A stretch of DNA of 16,468 bases from CAYGTK01 sp964352775 (GTDB taxonomy: Bacteria; Bacteroidota; Bacteroidia; Chitinophagales; CAIOSU01): NCBI GenBank assembly GCA_964352775.1, contig CAYGTK010000081.1, positions 1 to 16,468 of the forward strand. Direction: 5' to 3'. The position numbers and the translations under genes are program-made. Positions 1 to 8,236 of the stretch are shown one piece after another. The notes beneath the pieces were generated by a model. That model did not search any database, was not told where the DNA came from, and was given only the letters and a program-made list of their open reading frames with translations. Each line of letters starts with the position of its first letter. Within the stretch, counting starts at the first letter, position 1.

Positions 1-377
1 CTGTTGGATTTGTAGCTGGTGCTACAGGTTTAGTACTTGCTTTATCTTTCATGAGTTGGATCTCAGTAAGTGACTACCCTACCATTTTTGGAGGCAAGCC
101 TTACTTTTCACTTCCATCGTTCATTCCTATCACCTTTGAGGTAACTGTATTGGCGGCATCAGTAAGTATGGTTATCGCTTTCTTCGCAAGATGTGGTCTT
201 TCTGTTTTTGGTTCGCCAAAGATCTATGATGAGCGCATTACTGACCACATGTTCGCCCTTACTTTCGAAGTAACGGAAGAAACTACTACAGAAACTATCG
301 AAAACATCAAATCATCTCTTACTGACACTGGCGTAGCCGAGATAAAGGAAAGAGATTTTGATGAAGACGAATACTAA
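1..377 (+). CDS. actD: Alternative complex III subunit ActD, C-terminal part (DUF3341), 5' end outside window
   Basis: The reading frame is open from base 3, so this is the tail of a longer gene and the ATG at 51 is internal. ActD is a small membrane subunit of Alternative Complex III, the quinol:electron-acceptor oxidoreductase that replaces bc1 in Bacteroidota. The visible part has the end of a first membrane helix rich in Gly and Ala, then the family-typical stretch with FGGKPYFSLPSFIPITFE, then a second helix (about bases 110-200). A hydrophilic, very acidic C-terminal tail follows. The stop is 20 nt before actE, in the canonical order actD-actE-actF. The family call rests on this motif and on the synteny. 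Upstream subunits are not visible. Confidence 0.9.
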   Translation, partial: VGFVAGATGLVLALSFMSWISVSDYPTIFGGKPYFSLPSFIPITFEVTVLAASVSMVIAFFARCGLSVFGSPKIYDERITDHMFALTFEVTEETTTETIENIKSSLTDTGVAEIKERDFDEDEY

Positions 378-397
378 GAATTAAATCACCATTGCTA

Positions 398-1096
398 ATG
401 ACCTTATTAAGTCGATATAAATGGATGTTCGCCGCTGGGATAGCTTTATCTCTGTGGTCGTGTACAGCCGGACCAGAGGATACTGGGCGTATTTTTATGC
501 CTGATATGTATTACTCTAGCGCTTACGACACCTACTCTAAGAACCCGAACTTCCAGGATAGCATGACAGCTAGACCAATTGTTGAAGGTACCATTGCTAG
601 AGGAATGTTATCTAACGATAAAGCTTCCCTTAAGGATACTAACTACCATTATTCTTTCCTGTACCAGCGTTATTTTGAAGATACACCTGATGATTACAAC
701 CGTGCAGGTGACGTTTTAAAGAATCCTATTGCTATGTCTAAAGAGGTAGTTAAAGAGGGTAAAAAGCTTTATGAGATAAACTGTGCTGTATGTCACGGTG
801 AGAAAGGCGCAGGCGATGGTACGATCGTTCAAACGGGAGCCTATCCTCCTGTACCTAAGTACAGCGATCGTTTGCCTACTATTAATGAAGGTAAAATGTA
901 TCACTCTATTACTTACGGAAAGAACTTGATGGGTGCTTATTCTTCTCACCTGACTCCTGAAGACCGTTGGAAAGTAATATACTACATACAGAAGCTTGCA
1001 GAAGTAGGACCATTCGCTAAGCAAGTAGAAGAGGCTCTTGAAGAAGAGTCAACAGAAACCGAAGAACAAGTGGCAGAAGGAACTGCTAGTATCTAA
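398..1096 (+). CDS. actE: Alternative complex III subunit ActE, mono-haem cytochrome c lipoprotein
   Basis: This 232-residue protein is the ACIII subunit that passes electrons toward the oxidase on the periplasmic side. Residues 7-21 form a hydrophobic signal segment ending LWSC. Cys22 is therefore a probable lipidation site, although Trp at -2 of the lipobox is atypical. A single haem-binding CAVCH lies at residues 129-133, followed by a Gly-rich HGEKGAGDG stretch. Met178 in the NLMGAYSSHL context is the likely axial ligand. The last 25 or so residues are strongly acidic. I start at ATG 398. An in-frame TTG at 392 would add only two residues and has no better ribosome binding site. The actF start follows 25 nt after the stop. 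Confidence 0.93.
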   Translation: MTLLSRYKWMFAAGIALSLWSCTAGPEDTGRIFMPDMYYSSAYDTYSKNPNFQDSMTARPIVEGTIARGMLSNDKASLKDTNYHYSFLYQRYFEDTPDDYNRAGDVLKNPIAMSKEVVKEGKKLYEINCAVCHGEKGAGDGTIVQTGAYPPVPKYSDRLPTINEGKMYHSITYGKNLMGAYSSHLTPEDRWKVIYYIQKLAEVGPFAKQVEEALEEESTETEEQVAEGTASI

Positions 1097-1121
1097 TCTA
1101 TACCGCCAAAGTCGATCAAAA

Positions 1122-2612
1122 ATGACTGAAACATTCAATTTTCCACCTAAACTAAAACGCTTAACCTTCATCTTGATGGGGTTAGGTGCATTAGGTTTGA
1201 TAATAGGGTTCATCTTTTACGGTGAACAGAGCTACGCACGCGTTTGGTCTAACCTATTGATAAACAGCTACTATTTTGCAGGAATAGGTCTTGCTGCATT
1301 GTTCTTTATAGCTGCCCACCAACTAGGTTACTCTGGCTGGCATACTATTTTCAAAAGAATTCCTGAAGCAATGAGTTCGGTTATTCCTTTTGTAGGTATC
1401 GTCATCTTTGTGATAGCATTAGGTAACATGTTCCATTGGCATCACTTATACCACTGGTCTGACACCTTTATTCAGGAAGAGCAGGTAAGTGTTGCTGACT
1501 TAAGAGAATACGAAGCTGGTATGGCTCATGGTGACGAACATCACGAAGATGACCATGCAGCCCCTCATCATGACGATGAACACCATGCAGGCGGCCATCA
1601 TGTTGCCCCACCAAAACCAGAGATAGTAATACCTGAAGCAACATTAGCCGAACAAGCTGGATATGCCAACATTAAGGCCTACAAATACGCTCAGCTACAC
1701 CAAAATAGAGGACATAACCTTTATGCAGCTAATTACGAAGATGAAGCTGGTGAAATGATGATCGCTAACCCTCACTACGATAAAGTAATAGCAGGTAAAG
1801 CTCCATTTTTAAATGGATCATTCTTCATCGTTCGAATAGCTATTTATGTGTTACTCTGGTCATTGTTCAGTTTCTTATTGAAGAACATCTCTAAAAAAGA
1901 AGATCAGATAGGAGAAGCTGCTACTTATCAGCGTAGCAAGTATCTTGCCGCTGCTTTTATAGTAGTATTTGCTGTAACAGAATCTACAGCATCATGGGAT
2001 CTTATAATGTCTATTGATACACACTGGTACAGTACCTTATTCGGATGGTATAACTTTGCCAGCTACATGGTAGCTAGCGTATCAATGATAGCCTTGATAG
2101 TGATTTATTTGAAAGGTAAGGGATACCTACAAGCAGCCAACGAGAATCACATACACGATCTTGGGAAATATATGTTCGGGTTTAGTGTTTTCTGGACTTA
2201 CTTATTCTTTGCTCAGTTCTTACTTATTTGGTACGGAAACATTCCAGAGGCAACTCACTATTACCATAATAGATTTGACAGCACTTTCTATCAGGCAATT
2301 TTCTATGTGTTATTCATAATAAACTTTGCTACCCCATTCCTAGTTTTAATGAAGAGGAAATCGAAAAGAAGTTTTGAAACAATAAGTTTTGTGGGAGTAG
2401 TATTAATTATCGGGCATTGGTTAGATTTCTATTTAATGGTATCACCAGGTTCAGTAGGTTCTGAACTAGGAGCGATAGGCATATTAGAAGTACTGATGTT
2501 CGCTGGGTTCTTAGGATTGTTCTTATTCGCTACTTTCAATGCTTTAACAAAAGCATCGTTAGTTCCAGTAAACAATCCTTACCTGAAGGAAAGTATGATA
2601 CACCACACTTAA
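1122..2612 (+). CDS. actF: Alternative complex III subunit ActF (NrfD/PsrC-like quinol-binding membrane protein)
   Basis: This 496-residue polytopic membrane protein is a paralogue of ActC, the NrfD-like subunit expected to bind menaquinol. Hydrophobic helices are at about residues 13-35, 45-72 and 83-105, with several more after residue 230. The conserved ESTASWDLIMSIDTHWYSTLFGWY region, typical of ActC/ActF, lies mid-protein at about residues 286-310. An unusual His/acid-rich tract (residues 136-160) lies in the long loop after the third helix; by helix count that loop should be periplasmic. The frame is open further upstream to a TTG at 1038, but that would overlap actE by 59 nt and add a basic stretch unlike the family, so ATG 1122 is used. 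The coxB start follows after 27 nt. Confidence 0.92.
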   Translation: MTETFNFPPKLKRLTFILMGLGALGLIIGFIFYGEQSYARVWSNLLINSYYFAGIGLAALFFIAAHQLGYSGWHTIFKRIPEAMSSVIPFVGIVIFVIALGNMFHWHHLYHWSDTFIQEEQVSVADLREYEAGMAHGDEHHEDDHAAPHHDDEHHAGGHHVAPPKPEIVIPEATLAEQAGYANIKAYKYAQLHQNRGHNLYAANYEDEAGEMMIANPHYDKVIAGKAPFLNGSFFIVRIAIYVLLWSLFSFLLKNISKKEDQIGEAATYQRSKYLAAAFIVVFAVTESTASWDLIMSIDTHWYSTLFGWYNFASYMVASVSMIALIVIYLKGKGYLQAANENHIHDLGKYMFGFSVFWTYLFFAQFLLIWYGNIPEATHYYHNRFDSTFYQAIFYVLFIINFATPFLVLMKRKSKRSFETISFVGVVLIIGHWLDFYLMVSPGSVGSELGAIGILEVLMFAGFLGLFLFATFNALTKASLVPVNNPYLKESMIHHT

Positions 2613-2639
2613 TTTGACGAAGACAAAAACTATAATATC

Positions 2640-3683
2640 ATGGTAGGAGCGTTAATAGCACTTGCAGTTGTCTTAATATTTGTTGTTCTATTCCAAATAG
2701 CCCGTACATCAGAGTTACTATCTGTTATTAAGGGAGAAGGGATGATCAGTAAGCGTACCAACAAGATCAATGGCGCATTGATGCTGATCTTCATGGTCTT
2801 ATTCTTAGTAGGGTCTATATGGTCAACCATAGCCTACTTACCTAGGTTTTTACCTTCGCCATCATCTGAGCATGGTCACCTTATAGATGAAATGTTCAAC
2901 TGGACATTATTCTTCACAGGTATCGTATTCATTGCTACCACCATTCTATTATTCTGGTTTGCATTTAAATACAGAGAGAAAGAAGGCCAAACAGCTTACT
3001 ACTTCCCGCATAACAATAAGTTGGAAGTGCTTTGGACAGCAGTACCCGCTGTAGTATTGACCATATTGGTAGCTATGGGTATTGAGAATTGGAACAAGAT
3101 AACTGCACCTGCACCAGAAGGTACTGAGATAGTTGAAGTTACTGGACAGCAGTTCAACTGGATACTACGTTACCCAGGAATTGACGGTGAATTAGGAGAT
3201 AGAGATTACAGAAAGATAACTGGAGAGAACACATTAGGTATTGATTGGACAGACCCTAGAAGTAAGGATGATTTTATGCCTAACAATATTGTCTTGAAAG
3301 TTGGCCAGCCAGTATTATTCAAGCTAGGTGCTAAAGATGTACTACACAGTTTTTTCTTACCTCACTTTAGAGTGAAGATGGATTGTGTACCAGGAGTTCC
3401 AACCCGTTTTTGGATGACTCCTACCAGAACAACAGCAGAAGCAAGAATTGAATATGACAATCCAGATTTCGATTTCGAATTAGCGTGTACCGAGCTTTGT
3501 GGTTCTGCACACTGGAATATGCGTAAAACAGTAACTGTAGTGAGTGATGAGGAATACGAAAAGTGGTTCTCTGAGCAACAGCCTATCTACGAGTTACTAG
3601 GATTAGATCAAGAAGAAGTTTTAGACGATGTAGTTCTTTCGAAAGATAATTCTGAGGAAGACGCTACTTCAACAACACTATAA
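2640..3683 (+). CDS. coxB: Cytochrome c oxidase subunit II with CuA site
   Basis: Subunit II of the haem-copper oxidase takes electrons from cytochrome c through the binuclear CuA centre. The 347-residue protein has a periplasmic cupredoxin domain from about residue 160. All CuA ligands are visible: His236 in DVLHSFF, then Cys283, Glu285 (backbone ligand), Cys287, His291 and Met294 in CTELCGSAHWNM. Four hydrophobic segments are seen, at about residues 3-21, 44-66, 88-110 and 128-149. Usual subunit II proteins have two, so there is an extra N-terminal pair. There is no C-terminal haem c domain, so electrons must come from a separate cytochrome, plausibly ActE. The acidic C-terminal tail is 12 nt from coxA. 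Confidence 0.96.
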   Translation: MVGALIALAVVLIFVVLFQIARTSELLSVIKGEGMISKRTNKINGALMLIFMVLFLVGSIWSTIAYLPRFLPSPSSEHGHLIDEMFNWTLFFTGIVFIATTILLFWFAFKYREKEGQTAYYFPHNNKLEVLWTAVPAVVLTILVAMGIENWNKITAPAPEGTEIVEVTGQQFNWILRYPGIDGELGDRDYRKITGENTLGIDWTDPRSKDDFMPNNIVLKVGQPVLFKLGAKDVLHSFFLPHFRVKMDCVPGVPTRFWMTPTRTTAEARIEYDNPDFDFELACTELCGSAHWNMRKTVTVVSDEEYEKWFSEQQPIYELLGLDQEEVLDDVVLSKDNSEEDATSTTL

Positions 3684-3695
3684 AAACAGCTTATT

Positions 3696-5549
3696 ATGTC
3701 TACAATAAGTACTAACGAGCATTTAGAGTTACAACCAGACATTCATGTGGACGATCATGGACATGGTCACGACGACCACCATGATGATCATCACCATGAA
3801 GAGAACTTTGTAACTAAATACATTTTCAGTCAAGATCACAAGATGATCGCTAAGCAATTCCTTTTATTAGGAATGGCATGGGCAGTTATCGGTGGGTTAT
3901 TCTCTGTATTCTTCCGTCTTCATCTAGCTTGGCCAGATGAGACTTTCCCATTCTTGGAAACGTTACTAGGTCGCTGGGCAGAGGGAGGTAAGTTACAGCC
4001 TAACTTCTACTACGCTTTAGTTACTATGCACGGTACCATTTTGGTATTCTTTGTATTAACTGCAGGTTTGAGTGGTACATTCAGTAACTTCTTAATTCCA
4101 TTGCAGATCGGAGCGAGAGACATGGCTTCACCACTGGTGAATATGCTTTCTTTCTGGTTCTTTGTAATTTCTAGTATAATCATGTTTACCTCATTAATTA
4201 TCGAGACAGGACCAGCATCTGGTGGTTGGACTGCCTATCCTCCGCTGAGTGCCCTACCGCAAGCCTCCCCTGGTTCCGGTATGGGTATGACTTTATGGCT
4301 ATTGAGTATAGCTGTATTCATTATCTCCTCGGCAATGGGTAGTCTGAATTATGTAGCTACGGTGATAAACATGCGTACCAAAGGTATGTCTATGTTTAAA
4401 ATGCCTTTAACTATATGGGCATTCTTCTTTACTGCTATTATTGGTTTGCTTTCTTTCCCGGTTCTTCTTGCAGCAGCTGTATTGTTGTTATTTGATAAGC
4501 ACTTAGGAACGAGTTTCTACTTAAGTGATATTTACATTGGTGGAGAGGCTTTGAGTTACTCAGGTGGTAGTCCTATCTTATTCCAGCACTTATTCTGGTT
4601 CTTGGGTCACCCTGAGGTGTATATCATTATTCTACCTGCAATGGGTATAGTATCAGAAGTGTTAGCAGTTAATAGTCGTAAGCCGATCTTCGGTTACATG
4701 GCCATGATCTTGTCTATCTTGGGTATTACCATCTTATCATTTATCGTTTGGGCTCACCACATGTTCATATCTGGTTTGAACCCATTCGTAGCATCTATTT
4801 TCGTACTCTTCACCTTATTGATCGCTGTGCCATCAGCTATCAAGGTGTTCAACTGGATAACTACTATTTGGAGAGGTAACATAAGGTTCACACCAGGAAT
4901 GCTCTTTGCCATCGGTTTCGTCTCCATGTTCATCTCAGGTGGACTAACTGGTATATTCCTTGGTAACTCTGCTATTGATATTCAATTGCACGATACTTAC
5001 TTCGTAGTAGCTCACTTCCACATTGTGATGGGTGTAGCAGCATTCTTTGGTATGTTCGCTGGTATCTACCACTGGTTCCCTAAAATGTATGGTCGCTTCA
5101 TGAATAATACCCTTGGGTATATCCACTTCTTTATAACCTTGATCGGTAGTTACATGATATTCTGGCCTATGCACTACATGGGTATGTCAGGTGTTCCACG
5201 TCGTTACTTCCGTTTCGATGCGTTTGATTTCTCTGCACAGTATGATGGGACTAATAAGTTCATTACCATATTCGCTATCCTTGTATTCTGTGCCCAGTTG
5301 GTATTTATATTCAACTACTTCTACAGCATGTATAAGGGTAGAAGAATGACTACAGAAAATCCATGGGAAGCTACTTCACTAGAGTGGACTACTCCTATTG
5401 AGCCTGGACACGGAAACTGGCCTGGAGAAATACCGGCAGTATACCGTTGGCCTTATGATTATGGTAAGAACGGACGTGACTTCATTCCTCAGACGGAGCC
5501 TATAACCGACGAGGAAAAGGAATTGAACAAGCAACACGCCTCAGCATAA
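3696..5549 (+). CDS. coxA: Cytochrome c oxidase subunit I (aa3-type, A1-like proton channels)
   Basis: This is the catalytic subunit, which reduces O2 to water at the haem a3-CuB site and pumps protons. The 617-residue protein carries the expected residues: His112 (low-spin haem ligand, TMHGT), His305 and Tyr309 in GHPEVY (CuB and crosslinked Tyr), His354-His355 (CuB), His440 (haem a3) and His442 (low-spin haem) in AHFHIV. D-channel Asp142 in GARDMA, Glu307 and K-channel Lys383 in AIKVFNW are present, which fits an A1-type enzyme. The N-terminus before the first helix has nine His mixed with Asp and Glu (residues 17-34), expected to be cytoplasmic. No clear Shine-Dalgarno precedes ATG 3696. 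The ctaB start follows 20 nt after the stop. Confidence 0.97.
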   Translation: MSTISTNEHLELQPDIHVDDHGHGHDDHHDDHHHEENFVTKYIFSQDHKMIAKQFLLLGMAWAVIGGLFSVFFRLHLAWPDETFPFLETLLGRWAEGGKLQPNFYYALVTMHGTILVFFVLTAGLSGTFSNFLIPLQIGARDMASPLVNMLSFWFFVISSIIMFTSLIIETGPASGGWTAYPPLSALPQASPGSGMGMTLWLLSIAVFIISSAMGSLNYVATVINMRTKGMSMFKMPLTIWAFFFTAIIGLLSFPVLLAAAVLLLFDKHLGTSFYLSDIYIGGEALSYSGGSPILFQHLFWFLGHPEVYIIILPAMGIVSEVLAVNSRKPIFGYMAMILSILGITILSFIVWAHHMFISGLNPFVASIFVLFTLLIAVPSAIKVFNWITTIWRGNIRFTPGMLFAIGFVSMFISGGLTGIFLGNSAIDIQLHDTYFVVAHFHIVMGVAAFFGMFAGIYHWFPKMYGRFMNNTLGYIHFFITLIGSYMIFWPMHYMGMSGVPRRYFRFDAFDFSAQYDGTNKFITIFAILVFCAQLVFIFNYFYSMYKGRRMTTENPWEATSLEWTTPIEPGHGNWPGEIPAVYRWPYDYGKNGRDFIPQTEPITDEEKELNKQHASA

Positions 5550-5569
5550 TAATTTCTTTAGTAAGGTAG

Positions 5570-6475
5570 ATGATACAGACCAAGTCATATGTTTCTTCCG
5601 CTATTTCGATAGCTTCCAGAAAACTAGCCGACTATTCTTTACTAGTAAAGATGAGGCTCTCTGTTACTGTAGTATTCTCTGCTGTAATGGCCTATGCAAT
5701 AGCAGCTGGTGCTTCTTTCAATATAGTTGAACTAGTGTTGCTCTTCTTAGGTGGTTTCTTGATAACAGGTGGCTCAAATGCTCTTAACGAAGTATTTGAA
5801 AAGGATTACGACAAGTTAATGAAGCGTACAGCTAACCGCCCATTAGCACAAAACAGAATGCAAGTTCCAGAGGCTGTATTAGCAGCTGGAATAATGGGAT
5901 TATCTGGAATTGCTATTCTTTGGTACTTCTTTAACCCAGTTGCTGCTTTGTTAGGTGGTGCTTCGTTTATCCTTTATTCTTTCGTTTACACCCCACTAAA
6001 GCGTTTATCTCCTATCGCTGTGTTCGTAGGTGCTATACCTGGAGCAATGCCACCTTTGATCGGTTGGGTATGTGCTTCTAATGGTGTTATCGGTATTGAA
6101 GCCGTTACACTTTATAGCATCCAATTCTTATGGCAATTCCCACACTTCTGGGCAATTGGCTGGATAGGATATGACGATTATCAAAAAGCAGGGTTCAAAT
6201 TACTTCCTTCTAAAAGCGGAAAAGATAGATACACAGCTCTACAGTGTATCATTTATATAGCCATCATGATACCCGTTTCGCTGTTTACTGTTTTCCTAGG
6301 TATGGCAGGTATAGGAACAGGTATAGTTCTACTTATAGCAGGGTTATTATTCCTTGCACAAGCAATTCGTTTATACCGTTCAGTAGATGTAGCTGATGCT
6401 CGCAAATTGATGTTTGCTAGTATCATTTACTTACCAGTTGCTTTAACTGCTTTATTAATAGGATCAATATTCTGA
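5570..6475 (+). CDS. ctaB: Protohaem IX farnesyltransferase (haem O synthase)
   Basis: An integral membrane UbiA-family prenyltransferase that converts haem b to haem O, the first step toward haem a for the neighbouring oxidase. The 301 residues include the Asp-rich prenyl-diphosphate site at residues 70-91 (Asn70, Asp79, Asp81, ending KRTANRP), the YTPLKR loop at 140-145, FLWQFPHFWAIGW near 186-198, and the second conserved loop DYQKAGFKLLP at 203-213. About eight to nine hydrophobic helices are evident. An AAGG motif lies just before ATG 5570. The stop codon is one base from the next start, so translation is probably coupled. The haem A synthase (CtaA) needed to finish haem a is not in this window. 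Confidence 0.96.
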   Translation: MIQTKSYVSSAISIASRKLADYSLLVKMRLSVTVVFSAVMAYAIAAGASFNIVELVLLFLGGFLITGGSNALNEVFEKDYDKLMKRTANRPLAQNRMQVPEAVLAAGIMGLSGIAILWYFFNPVAALLGGASFILYSFVYTPLKRLSPIAVFVGAIPGAMPPLIGWVCASNGVIGIEAVTLYSIQFLWQFPHFWAIGWIGYDDYQKAGFKLLPSKSGKDRYTALQCIIYIAIMIPVSLFTVFLGMAGIGTGIVLLIAGLLFLAQAIRLYRSVDVADARKLMFASIIYLPVALTALLIGSIF

Positions 6476-6476
6476 T

Positions 6477-7094
6477 ATGGCTAGTATAAGTATGGATAAA
6501 GTAGAATTTCCGGATAATGTAAGCACACAGAAAGTGCACCCACAGCGTTTTGCACTTTGGATAGGTATTGCAAGCATGATAATGTCTTTTGCTGGGTTGA
6601 CCAGTGCATATCTTGTAAGACGCAGTGCTGGTAACTGGACAGAGTTCACCCTACCCGATACGTTTTGGTACAGTGCAATTTTTATGGTTGCAAGTAGCTT
6701 TACTATCTGGTTTGCTGCACGTGCATTTAAGAAAGAAAGTAGTTTACAATACCAACTCGGACTAACATTAACAGTTACCTTAGGAATAGCATTTATGGCC
6801 TGCCAATACTTAGGCTGGCAACAAATGCAAGAAATAGGTATTTACCTAGACGGAAATCCATCAGGGTCTTTTGTATATGTATTGAGCGGAATGCACATCG
6901 TTCACTTTGCTGTGGGTTATATAATCCTATTCATTACATGGTTAAAGTCCTTTTTTGTATTCTCTAATAAAGAAAATTTTAGTCGTTATAAAAGCGACCC
7001 GAACAAGCGTATTCGAGTACAACTTTTAGCTACCTACTGGCACTTTGTTGACCTATTGTGGCTATATTTGCTCATATTTTTCATGTACGCATAA
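6477..7094 (+). CDS. coxC: Cytochrome c oxidase subunit III, first copy
   Basis: Haem-copper oxidase subunit III family, 205 residues, with five predicted membrane helices and no catalytic cofactor. Subunit III stabilises the D-channel side of subunit I. Family marks are GMHIVHFAVGY (His140, His143) and the C-terminal YWHFVDLLW (187-195). The helix-III segment reads CQYLGWQ (109-115). Where subunit III normally has a buried glutamate (QASEY in mitochondria; QAWEW in the next gene) this copy has Gly113. It starts one base after ctaB and ends 13 nt before the second subunit III gene. It may be a divergent structural paralogue. The symbol is a family-level assignment. Confidence 0.9.
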   Translation: MASISMDKVEFPDNVSTQKVHPQRFALWIGIASMIMSFAGLTSAYLVRRSAGNWTEFTLPDTFWYSAIFMVASSFTIWFAARAFKKESSLQYQLGLTLTVTLGIAFMACQYLGWQQMQEIGIYLDGNPSGSFVYVLSGMHIVHFAVGYIILFITWLKSFFVFSNKENFSRYKSDPNKRIRVQLLATYWHFVDLLWLYLLIFFMYA

Positions 7095-7107
7095 ACTTTC
7101 CAACCCA

Positions 7108-7875
7108 ATGTCAACCGAAAGTGTAGCACAAACTCCAATTACAACTGCCCAGCCTCCTCAAGGTGTATGGGATGGTGGTAATCGCCCCATGAATGCCAGT
7201 TATGGTAAACTCATGATGTGGTTCCTTATCGTATCAGATGCTTTTTCATTTGCAGGATTATTGATAGGATATGCTGCATCGCGTGCAAGTGCTACGGCAT
7301 GGCCACGTCCTGATGTAGTATTTAGCTCTATACCATTTCAAGATGCATTAGGTATTACTAATGCCCCATTGGTATTCGTAACTTTTATGACCTTCTTATT
7401 GATCTTATCTTCTGTATTCGTGGTGTTGGCTGTTATTGAAGGGCATCGTATGAATCAGAAAGGAGTGCTGATCTGGTTATTCTTCGGAATACTTGGTGGT
7501 GCTGGTTTCTTGGGCTGTCAAGCTTGGGAGTGGGGTCACCTTATTGACCAAGGCATGACATTAGAATATAATCCGTTTCATCCAGAGGGTACTGCCCTTA
7601 TTACTGATTGGAAACTAGAAGGTGGTGAATATGTTCCTGTTTGGGAAGGCCAATTAGGCGAATTACGTTTCTCGCACTGGTTCTTCTTGATCACTGGATT
7701 CCATGGTTTCCACGTATTCTCAGGAGTGCTTATTAACTGCATTATCTGGGTACAGACTGCACGTGGAGTATACCAACGCCGCGGACACTACGAAATGGTA
7801 GAAAAAGTTGGCTTATACTGGCACTTTGTAGACCTAGTATGGGTTGCAGTATTCTTAGCTTATTACCTGATATAA
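7108..7875 (+). CDS. Cytochrome c oxidase subunit III, second copy
   Basis: A second subunit III family protein, 255 residues, directly after the first. It has five hydrophobic helices, GFHGFHVFSG (His199, His202) and YWHFVDLVW at 237-245. It keeps the conserved helix-III glutamate (Glu141 in CQAWEW). Relative to the first copy it has a longer N-terminus and a roughly 30-40 residue hydrophilic insertion (about 148-188) between helices III and IV. The open frame reaches back to a TTG at 7045 inside the preceding gene. ATG 7108 gives a normal start after a 13-nt gap and removes a non-homologous leader. The gene is clearly a coxC/ctaE homologue; which copy is the structural subunit cannot be decided here. 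Confidence 0.92.
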   Translation: MSTESVAQTPITTAQPPQGVWDGGNRPMNASYGKLMMWFLIVSDAFSFAGLLIGYAASRASATAWPRPDVVFSSIPFQDALGITNAPLVFVTFMTFLLILSSVFVVLAVIEGHRMNQKGVLIWLFFGILGGAGFLGCQAWEWGHLIDQGMTLEYNPFHPEGTALITDWKLEGGEYVPVWEGQLGELRFSHWFFLITGFHGFHVFSGVLINCIIWVQTARGVYQRRGHYEMVEKVGLYWHFVDLVWVAVFLAYYLI

Positions 7876-7893
7876 TCCTTACAACCTACTATC

Positions 7894-8223
7894 ATGGCAC
7901 ATACATTAGACGACGCATCATACCATAGCCAAAAAAAGGCTGTTTGGAAAGCTACCTTAATCATGGGCATAGTTACTATAGCTGAAGTTGCAATAGCAGT
8001 TACTTGGCCAGAAGGTTGGCCTAGACTATTATTGAACTTACTATTCATCTTTATGAGTGTGGCTAAGGCCTTCTTCATCATGGGTGAGTTTATGCACTTA
8101 AAATATGAATCTAGAGCACTTATTCTTTCTGTGTTAATGCCTTTCCTATTCTTGGTATGGGGTATTATCGCCTTCATTTTAGAAGGTGACTCATGGGGAG
8201 CAATGCGTGCATTCTGGGAATAA
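7894..8223 (+). CDS. Cytochrome c oxidase subunit IV (prokaryotic COX4 type)
   Basis: A small membrane subunit of the oxidase, 109 residues, with three hydrophobic helices at about 17-38, 45-64 and 74-97. The stretch KAFFIMGEFMHLKYE (about residues 58-72) is the mark of the prokaryotic subunit IV (CtaF/CoxD-like) family, in which this helix packs against the core subunits. It has no known catalytic role and probably helps assembly or stability. It lies 18 nt after the second subunit III gene and 13 nt before the SCO gene, within the same transcription unit. Confidence 0.9.
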   Translation: MAHTLDDASYHSQKKAVWKATLIMGIVTIAEVAIAVTWPEGWPRLLLNLLFIFMSVAKAFFIMGEFMHLKYESRALILSVLMPFLFLVWGIIAFILEGDSWGAMRAFWE

Positions 8224-8236
8224 AAAACAATAGCAT

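Noticed and set aside
716..1024. Minus-strand open frame opposite actE
   Set aside because: It is antisense to a clear cytochrome gene, has no family features, and has a composition expected of a shadow frame.
1038..1121. N-terminal extension of ActF from TTG 1038
   Set aside because: It would overlap actE by 59 nt and add a basic leader unlike ActF. ATG 1122 fits the spacing of the other genes.
7045..7107. Extension of the second subunit III from TTG 7045
   Set aside because: It lies inside the first subunit III gene in another frame. ATG 7108 gives a normal family N-terminus and intergenic gap.
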